From positions 1,770,501 through 1,834,500 of the forward strand of contig NC_084590.1 of the NCBI RefSeq assembly GCF_033807715.1: 64,000 nucleotides of DNA, given 5' to 3'. The translations under genes and the position numbers were made by a program. Positions 21,037 to 31,604 of this stretch are shown here, piece after piece. The notes beneath the pieces were generated by a model, which did not search any database, was not told the origin of the DNA, and saw only the letters and a program-made list of their open reading frames with translations. Position 1 is the first letter of the stretch. Each line of letters starts with the position of its first letter. The stretch is from Cololabis saira. Taxonomy: Eukaryota > Chordata > Actinopteri > Beloniformes > Belonidae.

Positions 21037-21284
21037 ACGTTGAAGTAAACGGTTAACAGCAAGTCACTCTCTCTATCTCGTTATTTTAAGATAGTTAAGC
21101 TTAGAGTAACGTAACATGGTGTCAGAATGAAACTAAAAGCAGCTTGAAAAGGGATGAGCCTCCAAAAGTGAAGTGGTCCGGACGAACAGGAGACAATGTT
21201 AGCACTATTTAACTGGCTCCAGGATGCAAGGGCCCGGTCATAAGCCCCGTCCCCCGGGCAGGCTCTGATATATTCCGCTACGGA
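21037..21284. other. No feature recognised
   Basis: Short AT-balanced spacer between the LINE tail and the nested DNA elements. Confidence 0.4.
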
Positions 21285-21850
21285 CTATGACTGCGTTTCC
21301 AGCATCAATAACTCTTTTAAAACCCGAATATTGGCAATAACCCAAATTTGCACGGCCATGTAAACACCAATAACCCCTTTGAATAACCCGAAATTGCTCA
21401 TATTGGGGTTTTTAAAAACCTGAATATGACCCCTGGGTTACTCCTTTTAAAACCCGAATATTTGGTCATGTAAACACCAAACGGAATATCCCCATCAAAC
21501 GGAACAGGAATTTGTTTTCTGCACATGTTCTGTTCGCAAGGAATCCTGGGGCCTCATGTACTAAGAGTGCGTGGATTTCAACTTGAATCCGTGCGTGGAA
21601 TTAACAAGAACGCAAAAATTCATATGTACAAAGCTGTGCGTACGCCCAAATCCACGCAGGTTTCTCTGTACATCCCAATCAGCGTGGATTTGAGCGCACA
21701 TGCGGGAGCACAATACTCCGCCTTGTCTCCTCCCTCAAATATATGTTTGAATATGATAATGAAGATAATTATCCATTAAAAACCGCTCATCCTAACAAGA
21801 AATGTGCAAAAACAGGTAAAACAAATAAAAAAAGAAAACATCGGTTCTGA

Positions 21851-22072
21851 GCTGGGTGTCGGACTCCAGTCCTCGAGGGCCGGTGTCCCTGCAGGTTTTA
21901 GATGTTTCCCTGCTTCATTGCACCATGATACAAGTGACTGTGTCATCAACAGAACTATCCAGACTTTGATGACAAGTTGGTGACGATGATTAATTAGAAT
22001 CAGGTGTGTTAAAGCAGTGAAACCTCTAAAACATGCAGGACACCGGTCCTTCTGGGATTCAGTTTGACACCT
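21851..22072. mobile_element. hAT-like MITE
   Basis: Left GGTGTCGGACTCCAGTCCTC and right (reversed) GGTGTCAAACTGAATCCCAG frame a core with TGCAGGTTTTAGATGTTTCC and its partner GAAACCTCTAAAACATGCAG. This matches the widespread vertebrate hAT MITE design also seen at 6832-12637. The 8-bp duplication is not clear. Confidence 0.6.
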
Positions 22073-23190
22073 ACATTATGGTGTTCTTTGCTTTGCGTTG
22101 CGTTCGGTGAAGAGTTGTGGTTTTATTATGATCGTACGGGTTTGTTAATGTTTATGGGCAGCGTTAGTGCATCATTACACTCTGCTTTTCTTGTTTGTAT
22201 TTTAAGAACCGACACCAGAATTTTTGGTGGATGAAAAACGGCTCCTCGTTCTGCTTTATTGTCATGCATATTATATACTAACGGATTAAGACCAATGTAC
22301 ACGTTTATTGAGTCTTACACATTATGGATGTCCGCGATCACCTCTCTCATAAGTATAACAACGTGAACAATATACAATTTAAAACATGAAGCATTACGAT
22401 CTGATTCCTCTGCTGCAGAAATAAAGACAATTTGTGCCGACGGGATTATCGAGGTGCAAACGTGAGAAATAAAGAGCAAAATTGCTGTAACTCGGAGTGT
22501 TTCATCCGCAGGAGGAGAGACTGGTAGATGTCGTGCCAAAGAGTGATTGCCTGCCAGAATCTGATTTCTCCCCTGAAAATGGGTCTTTTCACCTGCCAAA
22601 TATTGATTGAAGGCCAAATACAGTTAATGAAAGGTTGTTTCTGCCTAAATATGACTTGATCTCATTCTTGAGTCTCATAATCTGAAAATCTGACGTTGTA
22701 GCGCTCTCGCTCAACGGGCTGCTGTGCGCGCTCCCGCGGCCACAAATCAGAAGAAATCAGATTCTGGCAGGCAATCACTTTTTGGCACAACACCGGTCCA
22801 TCACGGGAGAAACACTTTCTGGATCCTGCAGAACCTGCAGCTGACCCCATATCAGACTCTGAAAGTTGCCTAAACATTCAATAAAAACTTATTTCATACT
22901 GAATCACATCAGTTCATACCAACCTTTCCGTGACACCTTTTTTTTATTTAAGACATCTTTACAGAACCGGTATTTCGCTGCAAAATGTATTTTAATGTTT
23001 TTCTGTCCAGACACAGTTATGGGATGTTTTAAGATCTGGCTTTAATCTCCAGTACTTGTCCCATACGGTCGTCATGACGACGGATATGTCCGACCTGTAG
23101 CAGCTCCAGCTGAAAGATCATGTTGGTCTGAACCGGAGCAGCTGGTCCAGTTCAGGACAGAGATCCAGGAGGATCCTCTTGGTACCTGAA

Positions 23191-23660
23191 CCAGCTGATG
23201 GTCCAGTCTTAGTCCTGGACCAGCAGATCCAGACTAAACCAGCTGATGGTCCAGTCTTAGTCCTGGACCAGCAGGTCCAGACTAAACCAGCTGATGGTCC
23301 AGTCTTAGTCCTGGACCAGCAGATCCAGACTAAACCAGCTGATGGTCCAGTCTTAGTCCTGGACCAGCAAGGTCCAGACCAAACCAGCTGATGGTCCAGT
23401 CTTAGTCCTGGACCAGCAGGTCCAGACTAAACCAGCTGATGGTCCAGTCTTAGTCCTGGACCAGCAGATCCAGACTAAACCAGCTGATGGTCCAGTCTTA
23501 GTCCTGGACCAGCAGGTCCAGACTAAACCAGCTGATGGTTCAGTCTTAGTCTTGGACCAGCAGATCCAGACTAAACCAGCTGATGGTCCAGTCTTAGTCC
23601 TGGACCAGCAGATCCAGACTAAACCAGCTGATGGTCCAGTCTTAGTCCTGGACCAGCAGG
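23191..23660. repeat. 48-bp minisatellite
   Basis: Nearly ten copies of a 48-bp unit (CCAGCTGATGGTCCAGTCTT, AGTCCTGGACCAGCAGATCC, AGACTAAA). Units differ at a few positions; one near 23370 has an extra base. Because 48 is a multiple of three, frames stay open on both strands, which explains the repetitive open frames here. Confidence 0.95.
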
Positions 23661-24642
23661 TCGGTGTGATCTGATCATCAGCAGGTTCCTCTAACGGAGC
23701 CAAAGCTCCATCAGGATGTGCAGGTTCCATCGTTGAGCTCCTTTAGTTGTTTGTTCAGATCTTGTGGTTGATTGTGAGATTGTTGCAGCTCCACTCTTGT
23801 GTAATTTATCTGGTGATGTGGGGACTGTCATGTCCTTCACGTGGTCGTAAACTTATTGTTGACGTTACGTTTCTTCATATTCTGCTCTTCACTGCATCAC
23901 CAGTGAGTGTCGCCAACGGACAAAACCTCAGAAAAGTGCGTGAACCAGCCTTAATCTGTGAGTGAAGGACCGCAGCTTTCTACGTTCATGACGTCATTCT
24001 TTGTACATCCGACCGTGAGCGTTGAAAGTGGCGTACGCACTCTTAGTACATAAGGCCCCTGGTCTTTTGAGTCCAGGAAGTTCTTATAAACACGGAGAAA
24101 CAAGACCAGGAGGAGACTAATCACTTCATAAATGGAATGAAGGATATGAACATTTCTGCATTTGTAGACGGTAGAAAGTACCGGGATAGCGATATTTAAA
24201 AGAAGGTGAGCGAAAAATTGCGCGAAGCAGCATTTGTTTTGAATTTGGATACAGGAAGAAGAAGCAGAAATGACGGGAATTGCGTCATGATGTTCTCCGT
24301 GCGTCGCTGGTTTGATCCAGATATCCTGAATGATTAATTACCATGTAAACGGAATATTCCCAATGTTTCAGTAACAATAACATATTAGCAATAACCCGAA
24401 TTTTGACTGCACGTAAACGTAGTCAATGACATGCATGTTAGGCTAAGGCCTATATGTTTAAAAAAAAAAGAAAAGAAATAACTGCGCATTACCACCACTT
24501 TGTGGTCAGCGGTGCTATTTTTCAGTCAAAGGTTCTTGTGTGGCGCTACAGTGTAATGGAAACACGCCGGCTGGAGGAGATGATTGGCCACGGTGGAGGT
24601 TTCCTGTCTGGCAGATTTACCCTGAACTCCTTCTGGTGGAAA

Positions 24643-24900
24643 TGTGCCTACTGTTGTCTCACAGCAAGAAGGTTCCTGGTTCAACTCCTGTGCCCAGCAG
24701 GGGTCTTTCTGTGTGGAGTTTGCATGTTCTCCCCGTGCTTGCGTGGGTTACTTTTGGGTTTGCTGGCTTCCTCCCACAGTCCAAAAACATGCATGTAAGG
24801 TTAATTGACGATTCTAAATCGCCCGTAGGTGTGAGTGTGAGCATGCATATATCTGACCCTGCGATGGACTAGCGACCTGTCCAGGGTGGACCCCTTCTTG
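24643..24900 (+). mobile_element. tRNA-like SINE, fish type
   Basis: Reads TGTCTCACAGCAAGAAGGTT, a degenerate B-box region (GGTTCAACTCC), then TGTGTGGAGTTTGCATGTTC, CTTCCTCCCACAGTCCAAAA, and TGCGATGGACTAGCGACCTG. This is the recognised order of a common fish SINE. The 5' box A and the 3' tandem tail are missing. The antisense fragment at 20-165 and the 3' tail at 46498-46580 belong to the same type. Confidence 0.6.
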
Positions 24901-25009
24901 TATTCTATAGAGGGTCTGCATTGAAGTCACTTCCCCACTGGACCAGCCCCCTTACTCACACTGAGTGGTAAAAACAGCTGCAACTAGTGGAGAAGACGGG
25001 ATAACAGTT

Positions 25010-25142
25010 GGTACAGTTACCAAGAACCAGTGGTCCATGGACATTAATATTTGGTACAGTTACCCCAAGAACCAGTGGTCCATGGACATTAATATTTGGT
25101 ACAGTTACCAAGAACCAGTGGTCCATGGACATTAATATTTGG
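25010..25142 (+). repeat. 43-45-bp tandem repeat, three copies
   Basis: Unit GGTACAGTTACCAAGAACCA, GTGGTCCATGGACATTAATA, TTT. The middle copy has a 2-bp insertion. Confidence 0.95.
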
Positions 25143-25341
25143 CCACAAATCCAGTTTCCTGATATTTATATGTACTTAATTTCTACGCCGGGGAAATACA
25201 CGAAGCAAAGCTTGAAGATACAAAAGTCTTGACGCTTGGTCCGACTTCAAGGCAGGATTTGTTGTAGAAATTAAAGTGATGAGGACACCGAACTTTATGA
25301 TTTGACCGTTTAACGTTAGCTACCCAAAAATCCAACATTAC

Positions 25342-25519
25342 CTGATACAAAATGGGAATCGCAAATCCACGTTTCGGTGCCTGGAATCCAGTTGTTTCTG
25401 TGAATTACAGCGATCCATTTGTCTCTATTAAGCTTATTTTTCAGCAGTCTGTAAAACGATAACTCTGATTTCTTGCTAAATCTATGAGTACAGTCGATCA
25501 CACAACAGCTCTTTCCCAT
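25342..25519 (-). CDS. THAP zinc-finger exon with splice donor
   Basis: From ATG at 25519 the minus strand encodes a THAP domain starting MGKSCCVIDCTHRF. Zinc ligands of the C2CH type are visible at residues 5, 10, 53 and 56 (ICDSHF), with the conserved tryptophan at 35, proline at 46 and phenylalanine at 57. The usual proline after the FYR motif is replaced by leucine. THAP domains bind DNA specifically and occur in host regulators and in P-element, Kolobok and other transposases. Right after HFVSG the sequence becomes a donor (CAG|GTAATG, exon end 25342, phase 1), so this looks like a first exon, and continuation beyond it reaches a stop within 8 codons. No downstream transposase exon was found below 25340. 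It could be a transposon relic or part of an antisense host gene. Confidence 0.65.
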
Positions 25520-25562
25520 TTTAGATGTTTTCCAGTTGCTCAAACTGAAAGTTTAGGCTGCC

Positions 25563-25760
25563 ACTCAGTCTTTCTGCCACTCAGTCTTTCTGACACTCAG
25601 TCTTTCTGACACTCAGTCTTTCTGACACTCAGTCTTTCTGACACTCAGTCTTTCTGACACTCAGTCTTTCTGCCACTCAGTCTTTCTGCCACTCAGTCTT
25701 TCTGACACTCAGTCTTTCTGACACTCAGTCTTTCTGACACTCAGTCTTTCTGACACTCAG
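25563..25760. repeat. 16-bp minisatellite
   Basis: About twelve copies of ACTCAGTCTTTCTGAC, some with CC in place of AC. One more copy and a half follows at 27223-27242 beyond an inserted element, so the array was continuous before that insertion. Confidence 0.95.
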
Positions 25761-27222
25761 GGGTAAATCCACAAAGAATAGATTGCGCCCGCAAATAGCG
25801 CTGTGAATTGCGCCGCATTTGCGCCCGCAATTTGCCCCGCTTTAAGGTCCTATTCACAAAATATTTTGCTCTAATGATATACCGGAGCAAACACGCCCAT
25901 AAAGTTTTGCGGCTGAGTGCAATTTGCACTTGTCTGAGTAAGTGAGCGGAGCTGTTTCCAGTGTTCTCCATATTTCTGCACACACATTGGTCCATAATGA
26001 AAACTGCAGAAATAAAAAATAAAGCGAGTGAAAATAAAACGCCGTGAGGCGCAAGGGCGCAATTTCCACTGGGAACAGGGGGGACATGCCCCCCCACTTT
26101 TCAAACTCATGCTTTTGTCCCCCCCAGCTTTTTTACAGTTAAAGAACTAACGGTAGGCTCAGCCTGTATTACAAATCATCAGGACACTGTGCGAAGAGCC
26201 CCGCTCCCCCTCCTCCCTCCTCCCTCCGTGCTGCTCAAGGATGATTTATGGTTCCGCGTTAAATCGACGCAGAGCACTGTACGGGCTGGCGCACCGTACA
26301 GTGCGCGTCGCCACGTACCCTACGGCGTAACCCTACGGCGTAGGCTCTGCGTCGATTTAACGCGGACCATTATTTAGGCATAATTAGGCTTAACTAGTGT
26401 GTGCGTATGTGACAGACGCGCATGGGACGATTGTGAAATACGGAAATAACTGTTTTATATGAATTCTAATTCCCAATTACGTAACAATTCCGTATTTCAA
26501 GGGACGGCTGGCAGCCCACTCACCGCGGCTGCATCTGCAGCAGCAGCTGAGAGTCCTGACTGACGCTGAGCTTCACAGGGACACGATCAGCGCTATTTTA
26601 TTATAAGTCTGATATATGTTGTGATATGTGATGACATTATTAAGCTGTTAAACACACACATTCTAGATTTATATGTTTATATGGTGGAATTGTTTGTAAT
26701 AAAGCAGCCCCTTATGTATGGATGAATCCTGAGCTCCTGTTATTTTTATTTTTAAATCCGAGATAAGTTCACAACCCCACTTGATCTGAGTGTGTACAGT
26801 CATGTCTGACTGTAGATTTCACCTTTAATATCATTCAGTATCACACAGGCTTGAATGACATTGAAGAGAGAGAGAAACAGAGAGACGGGGAGTGAGGAGT
26901 TTGCGCGCAGTTTAATACACGCTTCTGAAAGACGGTATTTGCTCCACTATTTTTGCGTGTGGCAAATAGCCCTGGCCTTTGTGAATTAGGCGCTTTTTGC
27001 AATGAGGCTTATTTGCATAGAAAGGGGGCAATTTTGCGCGTATTACCTTATTTACATGCATGCAAATGGCACCGGCGCAGACTGCCACTATTTGCTTGGC
27101 AGCGCAGTTTGTGGAGAAATTCGCCCTTTGCGGGTTCTTTGTGAATTAGACGCTCTCTTTTTGTCTCATTTGCACCGGTTTAGCGGCCGCAAAAGCCGCG
27201 CAATCCTTTTGTGGATTTGGCC
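25761..27222. mobile_element. DNA element inserted in the 16-bp minisatellite
   Basis: Inverted ends GGGTAAATCCACAAAGAATA and, reversed, GGCCAAATCCACAAAAGGAT, each followed by GCGC-rich subterminal sequence (AGATTGCGCCCGC, TTGCGCGGC). CTCAG flanks both sides (25756-25760 and 27223-27227), but lying in a tandem repeat it gives only a minimum duplication. Inside is a PIF-like MITE (26238-26380). The 118-codon antisense frame at 25741-26097 has no recognisable domain. Confidence 0.65.
26238..26380. mobile_element. PIF/Harbinger-like MITE
   Basis: Left AGGATGATTTATGGTTCCGC and right ATTTAACGCGGACCATTATT, with the GTACGGTGCGC-type hairpin core. Ends are mutated relative to the 59717 copy. Confidence 0.65.
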
Positions 27223-27242
27223 CTCAGTCTTTCTGACACTCA

Positions 27243-27730
27243 GTGGGCGTAACCCGCTGTGAAGATGCATCTGTGACGTCATGCGCATTCCATCTATAGA
27301 AATATATCCTGGGACACTGTTTTGATTTAGACACTTTTATTTTCAAATGAACTGGTATTACATTAATTTTAATTGGACTCAATGGAATTAATTAAATTAT
27401 TACTGGATTACAGCAGACTGAACTGAATTGGAATATAATTATAAAACTAGCTGCTGTGAACAGAGCTGTAAACAAGTGTTTGAAAGCGGAGTTATTGTAC
27501 TGCATTCCTGTGGTATTACAAAAAGTCAGACATTTTATGAAGTCTTCAGGAAATTGCAATAACTTGATAACAAGAAGAAAAAAAATAGATTCCTTTAAAT
27601 TTATTTGTAGCTCAGATTCACACCATGGAGAACATTTACACCACACCCTTTTCATTGTAAAACAAATCACAGGAGCCACCTACTGATGGATAAATGTAGC
27701 CCTGCAGGCAGGCAGCTGTGCTGCTACATT
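27243..27730. other. No feature recognised
   Basis: AT-rich sequence with runs of TTAATT/AATTAA near 27355-27440. The short opposing frames at 27392-27686 show no domain. Confidence 0.4.
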
Positions 27731-27733
27731 TAA

Positions 27734-28237
27734 AAGGGACCTATTATGAAAAACAGGTTTTCTCTTGCTTTAACATATATAAAGTGGTCTCCCCTCAGCC
27801 TGCCAACTCAGAGAAGGAGGAAAGCAACCAAATTCTGCAGTGTCTGTACAGCCGCCTGGATGAGCCGTCCAGTGTGATGTGGATCTACGAGCCAATAAGA
27901 TTCTGCTCCCGTCGTTACGTAACGAAAATGCGGTTTACATAGGTTGGCCTCCGATGCGTGAAACCACGCCCACAACTAACTCCGCCGGCCGGAGCTTCCG
28001 CCATTTTTTCGTAGCGGTGTATCGCGTCATTCAGGCAGCCAATCAGCACAGAGCCTCATTATCATAGCCCCGCCCACTCAGAATCCTGCATAGATAATGA
28101 GGTTAGAGAATGGGAAGATAAAGACATGGCTCAGAGGCTGAATTTCTAATTTATTTAGCAAAAACAATCAAAAGCTTGTTTTTAAGACATTCAAGGCCTG
28201 TTTAAAATAGGTATTAGATGCCATAATAGGTCATCCT
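27734..28237. mobile_element. TTAA-type (piggyBac/Kolobok-like) MITE, copy 2
   Basis: TTAA on both sides (27730-27733 and 28238-28241), ends AAGGGACCTATTATG and, reversed, AGGATGACCTATTATGG. The interior matches copy 1 (CCGCCGGCCGGAGCTTCCGC, GGCAGCCAATCAGCACAGAG) and lacks the 390-bp insertion found there. Confidence 0.75.
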
Positions 28238-28244
28238 TTAAATA

Positions 28245-29240
28245 ATTAAAGCAGGGCATCTTCGGTACCACACATACAGCAGTCTGTCTTCAGCAATCTC
28301 AGCTCATGATGATGAATGATGCTGAATGTTGCTGTTGGTGAATGCTTCACATCTCCATCCAGGAGTAAATCATTACTCTTTTAACCTCTACCCTCTCCCA
28401 TTGTAATCCTCAAACTGCCTTTTATAAGCGCCGCAAATAGGAAGATTTTTCTTGCAGCTGAAATGTCAGAGGAAACCATGTGCAGATGTTTCTAACACTG
28501 AATGTGGCAAGTTGTGCCTCTCTGCCTGTACGTCAGTCTGAATAAGAGTAAAACCAGTGAGCATCTACCACCTTTATGTTGGAGACAAAAGGTCAGGCTA
28601 AAAATTGCAAGCCAGAAATCTACCTGGTGCTCAAACAAGGGGGGAGGGGATGTCATAACCAGCATTCTTTATGTTGTGTGACTTTGATCTAAGGTTGTTC
28701 TTTATTAAGTACACCACACCTTTACCAGGCTATACCCACTTTTGGCTTTAGATTGGCTTTAATTCATCATCGCATTGGTTCAGCAAGCTGCCGGAGATGT
28801 TCATCAGCCTCCTCATTCCATATTGACAGGATGGTATCACACTGTTACTCCAGATTTTTCGGTTACACATCCATCGGAGATGGTCTTCTGCATATCTTTG
28901 ATTGTAATGAGTGGATGAGTGTTAATGTTATCTTTCTGTAATGGACCGAGCAGTCCAAGGACAGGCAGGTACACGTTGAGCTCCAAAAGCAGTTTATTTT
29001 AACCCAAAAATAATAAAAGGAAACTGAAACCTCAAAATCACAAACAGGAGAGTCTGAAAAAGGGTTAAAGTAACAGAGCTCTATTCAAAATAACGGGTAA
29101 CAAAAGTCAAATAAACTCAAACAACATACCTGCCCAAATGTACCAAACAAGGGGACTTAAATAGTGGCTGATCAACCCACAAAGTAAAACAAAGGGGAAA
29201 AACCTAACAAAGCCAACAGAAACTAACATTAATTCCATTT
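28245..29240. other. No gene recognised; possible LTR-like sequence at the end
   Basis: Mostly unique-looking AT-rich sequence. The part 28950-29235 (AGTTTATTTTAACCC, CAAACAGGAGAGTC, GGGGACTTAAATAGTGGCTG) has the flavour of a fish LTR or element end, but no partner copy exists here. Confidence 0.3.
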
Positions 29241-29389
29241 TCAATTCAATTCAATTCAATTTTATTTATATAGCGTCTAATACAACAAAAGTTGTCGCTA
29301 GCGCTTTCCAGAGACCAAGAACCTGAACCCCCAAGCAATTATTACATAAACCATGGCAGGTAAAAACTCCTCTAGTAGAAAAGTCTTAA

Positions 29390-30615
29390 AAGGAACCCTG
29401 GTTATTAAGACTTGTAGTCCCTAATTAGCCACAATTGTTCTCTTATACTAAAATATGTTGTTAGAAACACATAAAATAATCTAATTGCTTTAAAAATCTA
29501 CAATGTTTATCACATATTTTGACCTGCGGGAGGCGCCATGTTTTACCTGCGCAATGCATTCTGGGGGCGATGACGTAGAGCGGTGGCTCTGGGAAGATAA
29601 GCCGCGTTAGTTTAACTGGGACAGGTATCTAAAACATAGTTGAGCAGCACTCTCCCGGCCGTGGAGGCTGACGAGGGAGCCCATAAGACGTCTCGGTTCA
29701 TGCAAACTGGATCAAAGTTCTGTGATGCACGGGAGATCTGCAAAAATGATCAATGTCGTGCGCATCTTACCAGTGCATTAGGCTCCTGCGTAGACGGCGT
29801 AGCCTACGGCGTAGACGGCGTAGGGTACGCCGTAGCCGGCGTAGCCTACGGCGTAGACGGCGTAGCCTACGGCGTAGACGGCGTAGGGTACGCCGTAGCC
29901 GGCGTAGCCTACGGCGTAGACGGCGTAGCCGGGGCTTTAGAGCCTGCAGCGCACCGCCATCCGCTCTCGCCGCCGCCGGGATGGAGACGCCGGTGGGCAA
30001 TATGCACGTTTGGGTGGGCATAGCCCACCCCTGCCCCCCCCTAAAACCGGCATCGGTGCTGGGTGATGACAGACCAGAGGCTGAGGGGACCGGCCCGGGA
30101 CTTTGACGAAACGGGAGGCGCAGACTTCGCTTCAAATAGGCAAGAACATCTTTATTTAATTTAATGACACCAGATCTGGCTGGGGTTTTTATTGTAGCAT
30201 CGGTTATCTGCTAGTTGAAACGTGTGGTCGGTTAGTCTATCTGAGTTTTATGGTGTTTTTATAGTTCATGCTGTATGGTGCGGCACTTTTTTTTTTTTTT
30301 TGTTTTTACTTTTTTGTAGGTGCGCCGTCACCTTAATGTTTAGCTGTGTTTTGATCTGTGTTTCTGGTGCGCCGTCACCTGTTTAGCTGTGTTTTCATCT
30401 GTTTCTGGGTGTCAAACAGTGGACGGGGGTTAGCAGGAGCCACCGTCTGACGTCACTACCCAGAATGTAAACAACAATGGCGACCTACATGTTAAATTAT
30501 ATTTTCAAATTTTATAAAAACGAAGACATCAAAAAGGTTTTTTATATCACATTGTTATAATTGATACCAACATTTATCTTTTAAGACCTACATGTCTTAA
30601 TAGCCAGGGTTCCTT
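29390..30615. mobile_element. TTAA-type DNA element inserted in the L2 tail
   Basis: Inverted ends AAGGAACCCTGGTTATTAAG and, reversed, AAGGAACCCTGGCTATTAAG, each followed by ACTTGTAG or ACATGTAG. TTAA lies at 29386-29389 and 30616-30619. Intact L2 tails elsewhere in the window show the empty site with a single TTAA, confirming the boundaries. TTAA duplication fits piggyBac or Kolobok. It carries a 21-bp minisatellite and short frames without domains. Confidence 0.8.
29789..29930. repeat. 21-bp CpG-rich minisatellite related to the PIF-like MITE core
   Basis: Six and a half units of two types in the order A B A A B A A: A is GGCGTAGCCTACGGCGTAGA plus C, B is GGCGTAGGGTACGCCGTAGC plus C. Both resemble the hairpin core of the AGGCTGATTTATGG MITE (GCGTAGGGTACGC). 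The Arg-, Val-Gly- and Leu-rich frames across it are artefacts. Confidence 0.9.
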
Positions 30616-30788
30616 TTAAGCCAAACAGTGGCAAGAAAAACTCCCCTTTAGGAGGGAAGAAACCTGGACCAGGACCTGGATCATAAGGGGGAACCCTCCT
30701 GCCGAGGGCCAGACTGGGGGAGTCGGGGACGTCAGCAGCACACAGCAAACATCCACACAGGCAGGTGGAAGCAGCAGCGGGATGACCC

Positions 30789-31194
30789 GTTGCAATAAAC
30801 AAGGTGTCAAGTTTTAAAAGGAGACTGAAGCAGCTGTGGTTCAGAAGGAAGTCATGCTCGGTCCTAGGCATATATTGTGATTATTGTGCAAATTGTAAGT
30901 ATATTATAAATTTAATAGTAAATATATTCTAAATCACTGTAGGCTATGAGTGTATATATAGTATAGTAGTATGAGTATATTATAATGTATTAGTATATTA
31001 TGATATGTAGTATATTTATACTACCATAAATAGAGGTATGGGTATATCATAAATTATAAAGTCGTTGCAAACTATTTTGCTCAAAAGTGGATAGTAGTGG
31101 TGATAGTAGCAAATATTGTTACTTAAGATGTGGATGGTTGGTTACTTAATCTTTTATTTTTGTTTCAATTTATTTCAGGAATTCTAGTGATTGT
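30789..31194. other. No feature recognised
   Basis: AT-rich, with degenerate TATATTATAGTATG-type repeats at 30895-31060. Confidence 0.4.
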
Positions 31195-31318
31195 TTTTCA
31201 CCCTTTTTGAGTTGTATTATTGTAATCTTTTGTATGTCTATGTGTCGACCCCAGGAAGAATAGTCTCATGGTGAAGACTAATTTTTAAATAAACAAAAAA
31301 TAAATAAACAAATAGATA
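31195..31318 (+). repeat. Fish LINE 3' tail
   Basis: GTCGACCCCAGGAAGAATAG, then AAGACTAATTTTTAAATAAAC and repeated AAATAAACA form a typical fish non-LTR 3' end with an A-rich tail. Confidence 0.5.
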
Positions 31319-31460
31319 AACCAGAGGAGGGGGGGGGCGGCTGCAGGCCAGCACGCAGCTCCTGAAGCTCCGGCCTGCAAACATGTACAAAAGAGAAAAA
31401 AGGGGGTCAGCACAAGAAACTACAGGAACGATGGACAAAAATGATAGCTATGACATTAAG
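31319..31460 (-). mobile_element. Internal 3' untranslated fragment of the L2-clade LINE, antisense
   Basis: The minus strand matches 40015-40145 of the long LINE: AGCTATCATTTTTGTCCATC, GTTCCTGTAGTTTCTTGTGC, GTTTGCAGGCCGGAGC. It ends in the C-tract before CTCTGG. Confidence 0.75.
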
Positions 31461-31604
31461 CCCACTCCCTCATGTCACATGACCTGATGTAGTCCATTTC
31501 CTGTCAGCTCTCTGGCCTCCTACACCTGGGCTCCACTTCAGGCCAGTGGGGGGAACGGAGCAGCTGTAACTTCAGAGAACTCAAAAAAAGAGAATGTTTT
31601 TGTC

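Larger units (their letters stand above)
21548..24060. mobile_element. DNA element with GGGGCCTCATGTACTAAGAG ends
   Basis: Left end GGGGCCTCATGTACTAAGAG and reversed right end GGGGCCTTATGTACTAAGAG are near-perfect inverted repeats. The inner TGCGT/ACGC motifs continue the match. A rearranged second copy in the opposite direction lies at 56426-57066. Nested inside are a hAT-like MITE (21851-22072) and a 48-bp minisatellite (23191-23660). No transposase was recognised. Confidence 0.65.
21285..24428. mobile_element. DNA element with GACTGCGTTT ends, carrying nested elements
   Basis: The left end (ATGACTGCGTTTCCAGC, then TTAAAACCCGAATATTGGC) and the right end (reversed, TTGACTACGTTTACGTGC, then AAATTCGGGTTATTGC) are imperfect inverted repeats rich in CCGAATA motifs, as in a frequent fish MITE type. 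Almost all the interior (21548-24060) is a second element. A target duplication was not established. Confidence 0.5.
29241..30788 (-). mobile_element. L2-clade LINE 3' fragment, antisense, split by a TTAA element
   Basis: The tail (TCAATTCAATTCAATT, then TATATAGCGTCTAATACAAC) starts at 29241. The untranslated region continues to 29389 and resumes at 30616 (GCCAAACAGTGGCAAGAAAA, CTCCCCTTTAGGAGGGAAG) to 30788. The split point is TTAA in the conserved GGCTTAAGGCTTTTCTC motif of the family. 5'-truncated, non-coding. Confidence 0.85.

Noticed and set aside
23179..23730. Repetitive protein frames on both strands
   Set aside because: By-products of a 48-bp minisatellite whose length is a multiple of three.
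25741..26097. 118-codon minus-strand frame next to the THAP exon
   Set aside because: Lies within a transposon inserted in the minisatellite and shows no transposase motif.
29640..30135. Arg-rich, Val-Gly-rich and Leu-Arg-rich frames
   Set aside because: Produced by the 21-bp CpG minisatellite; no support as genes.
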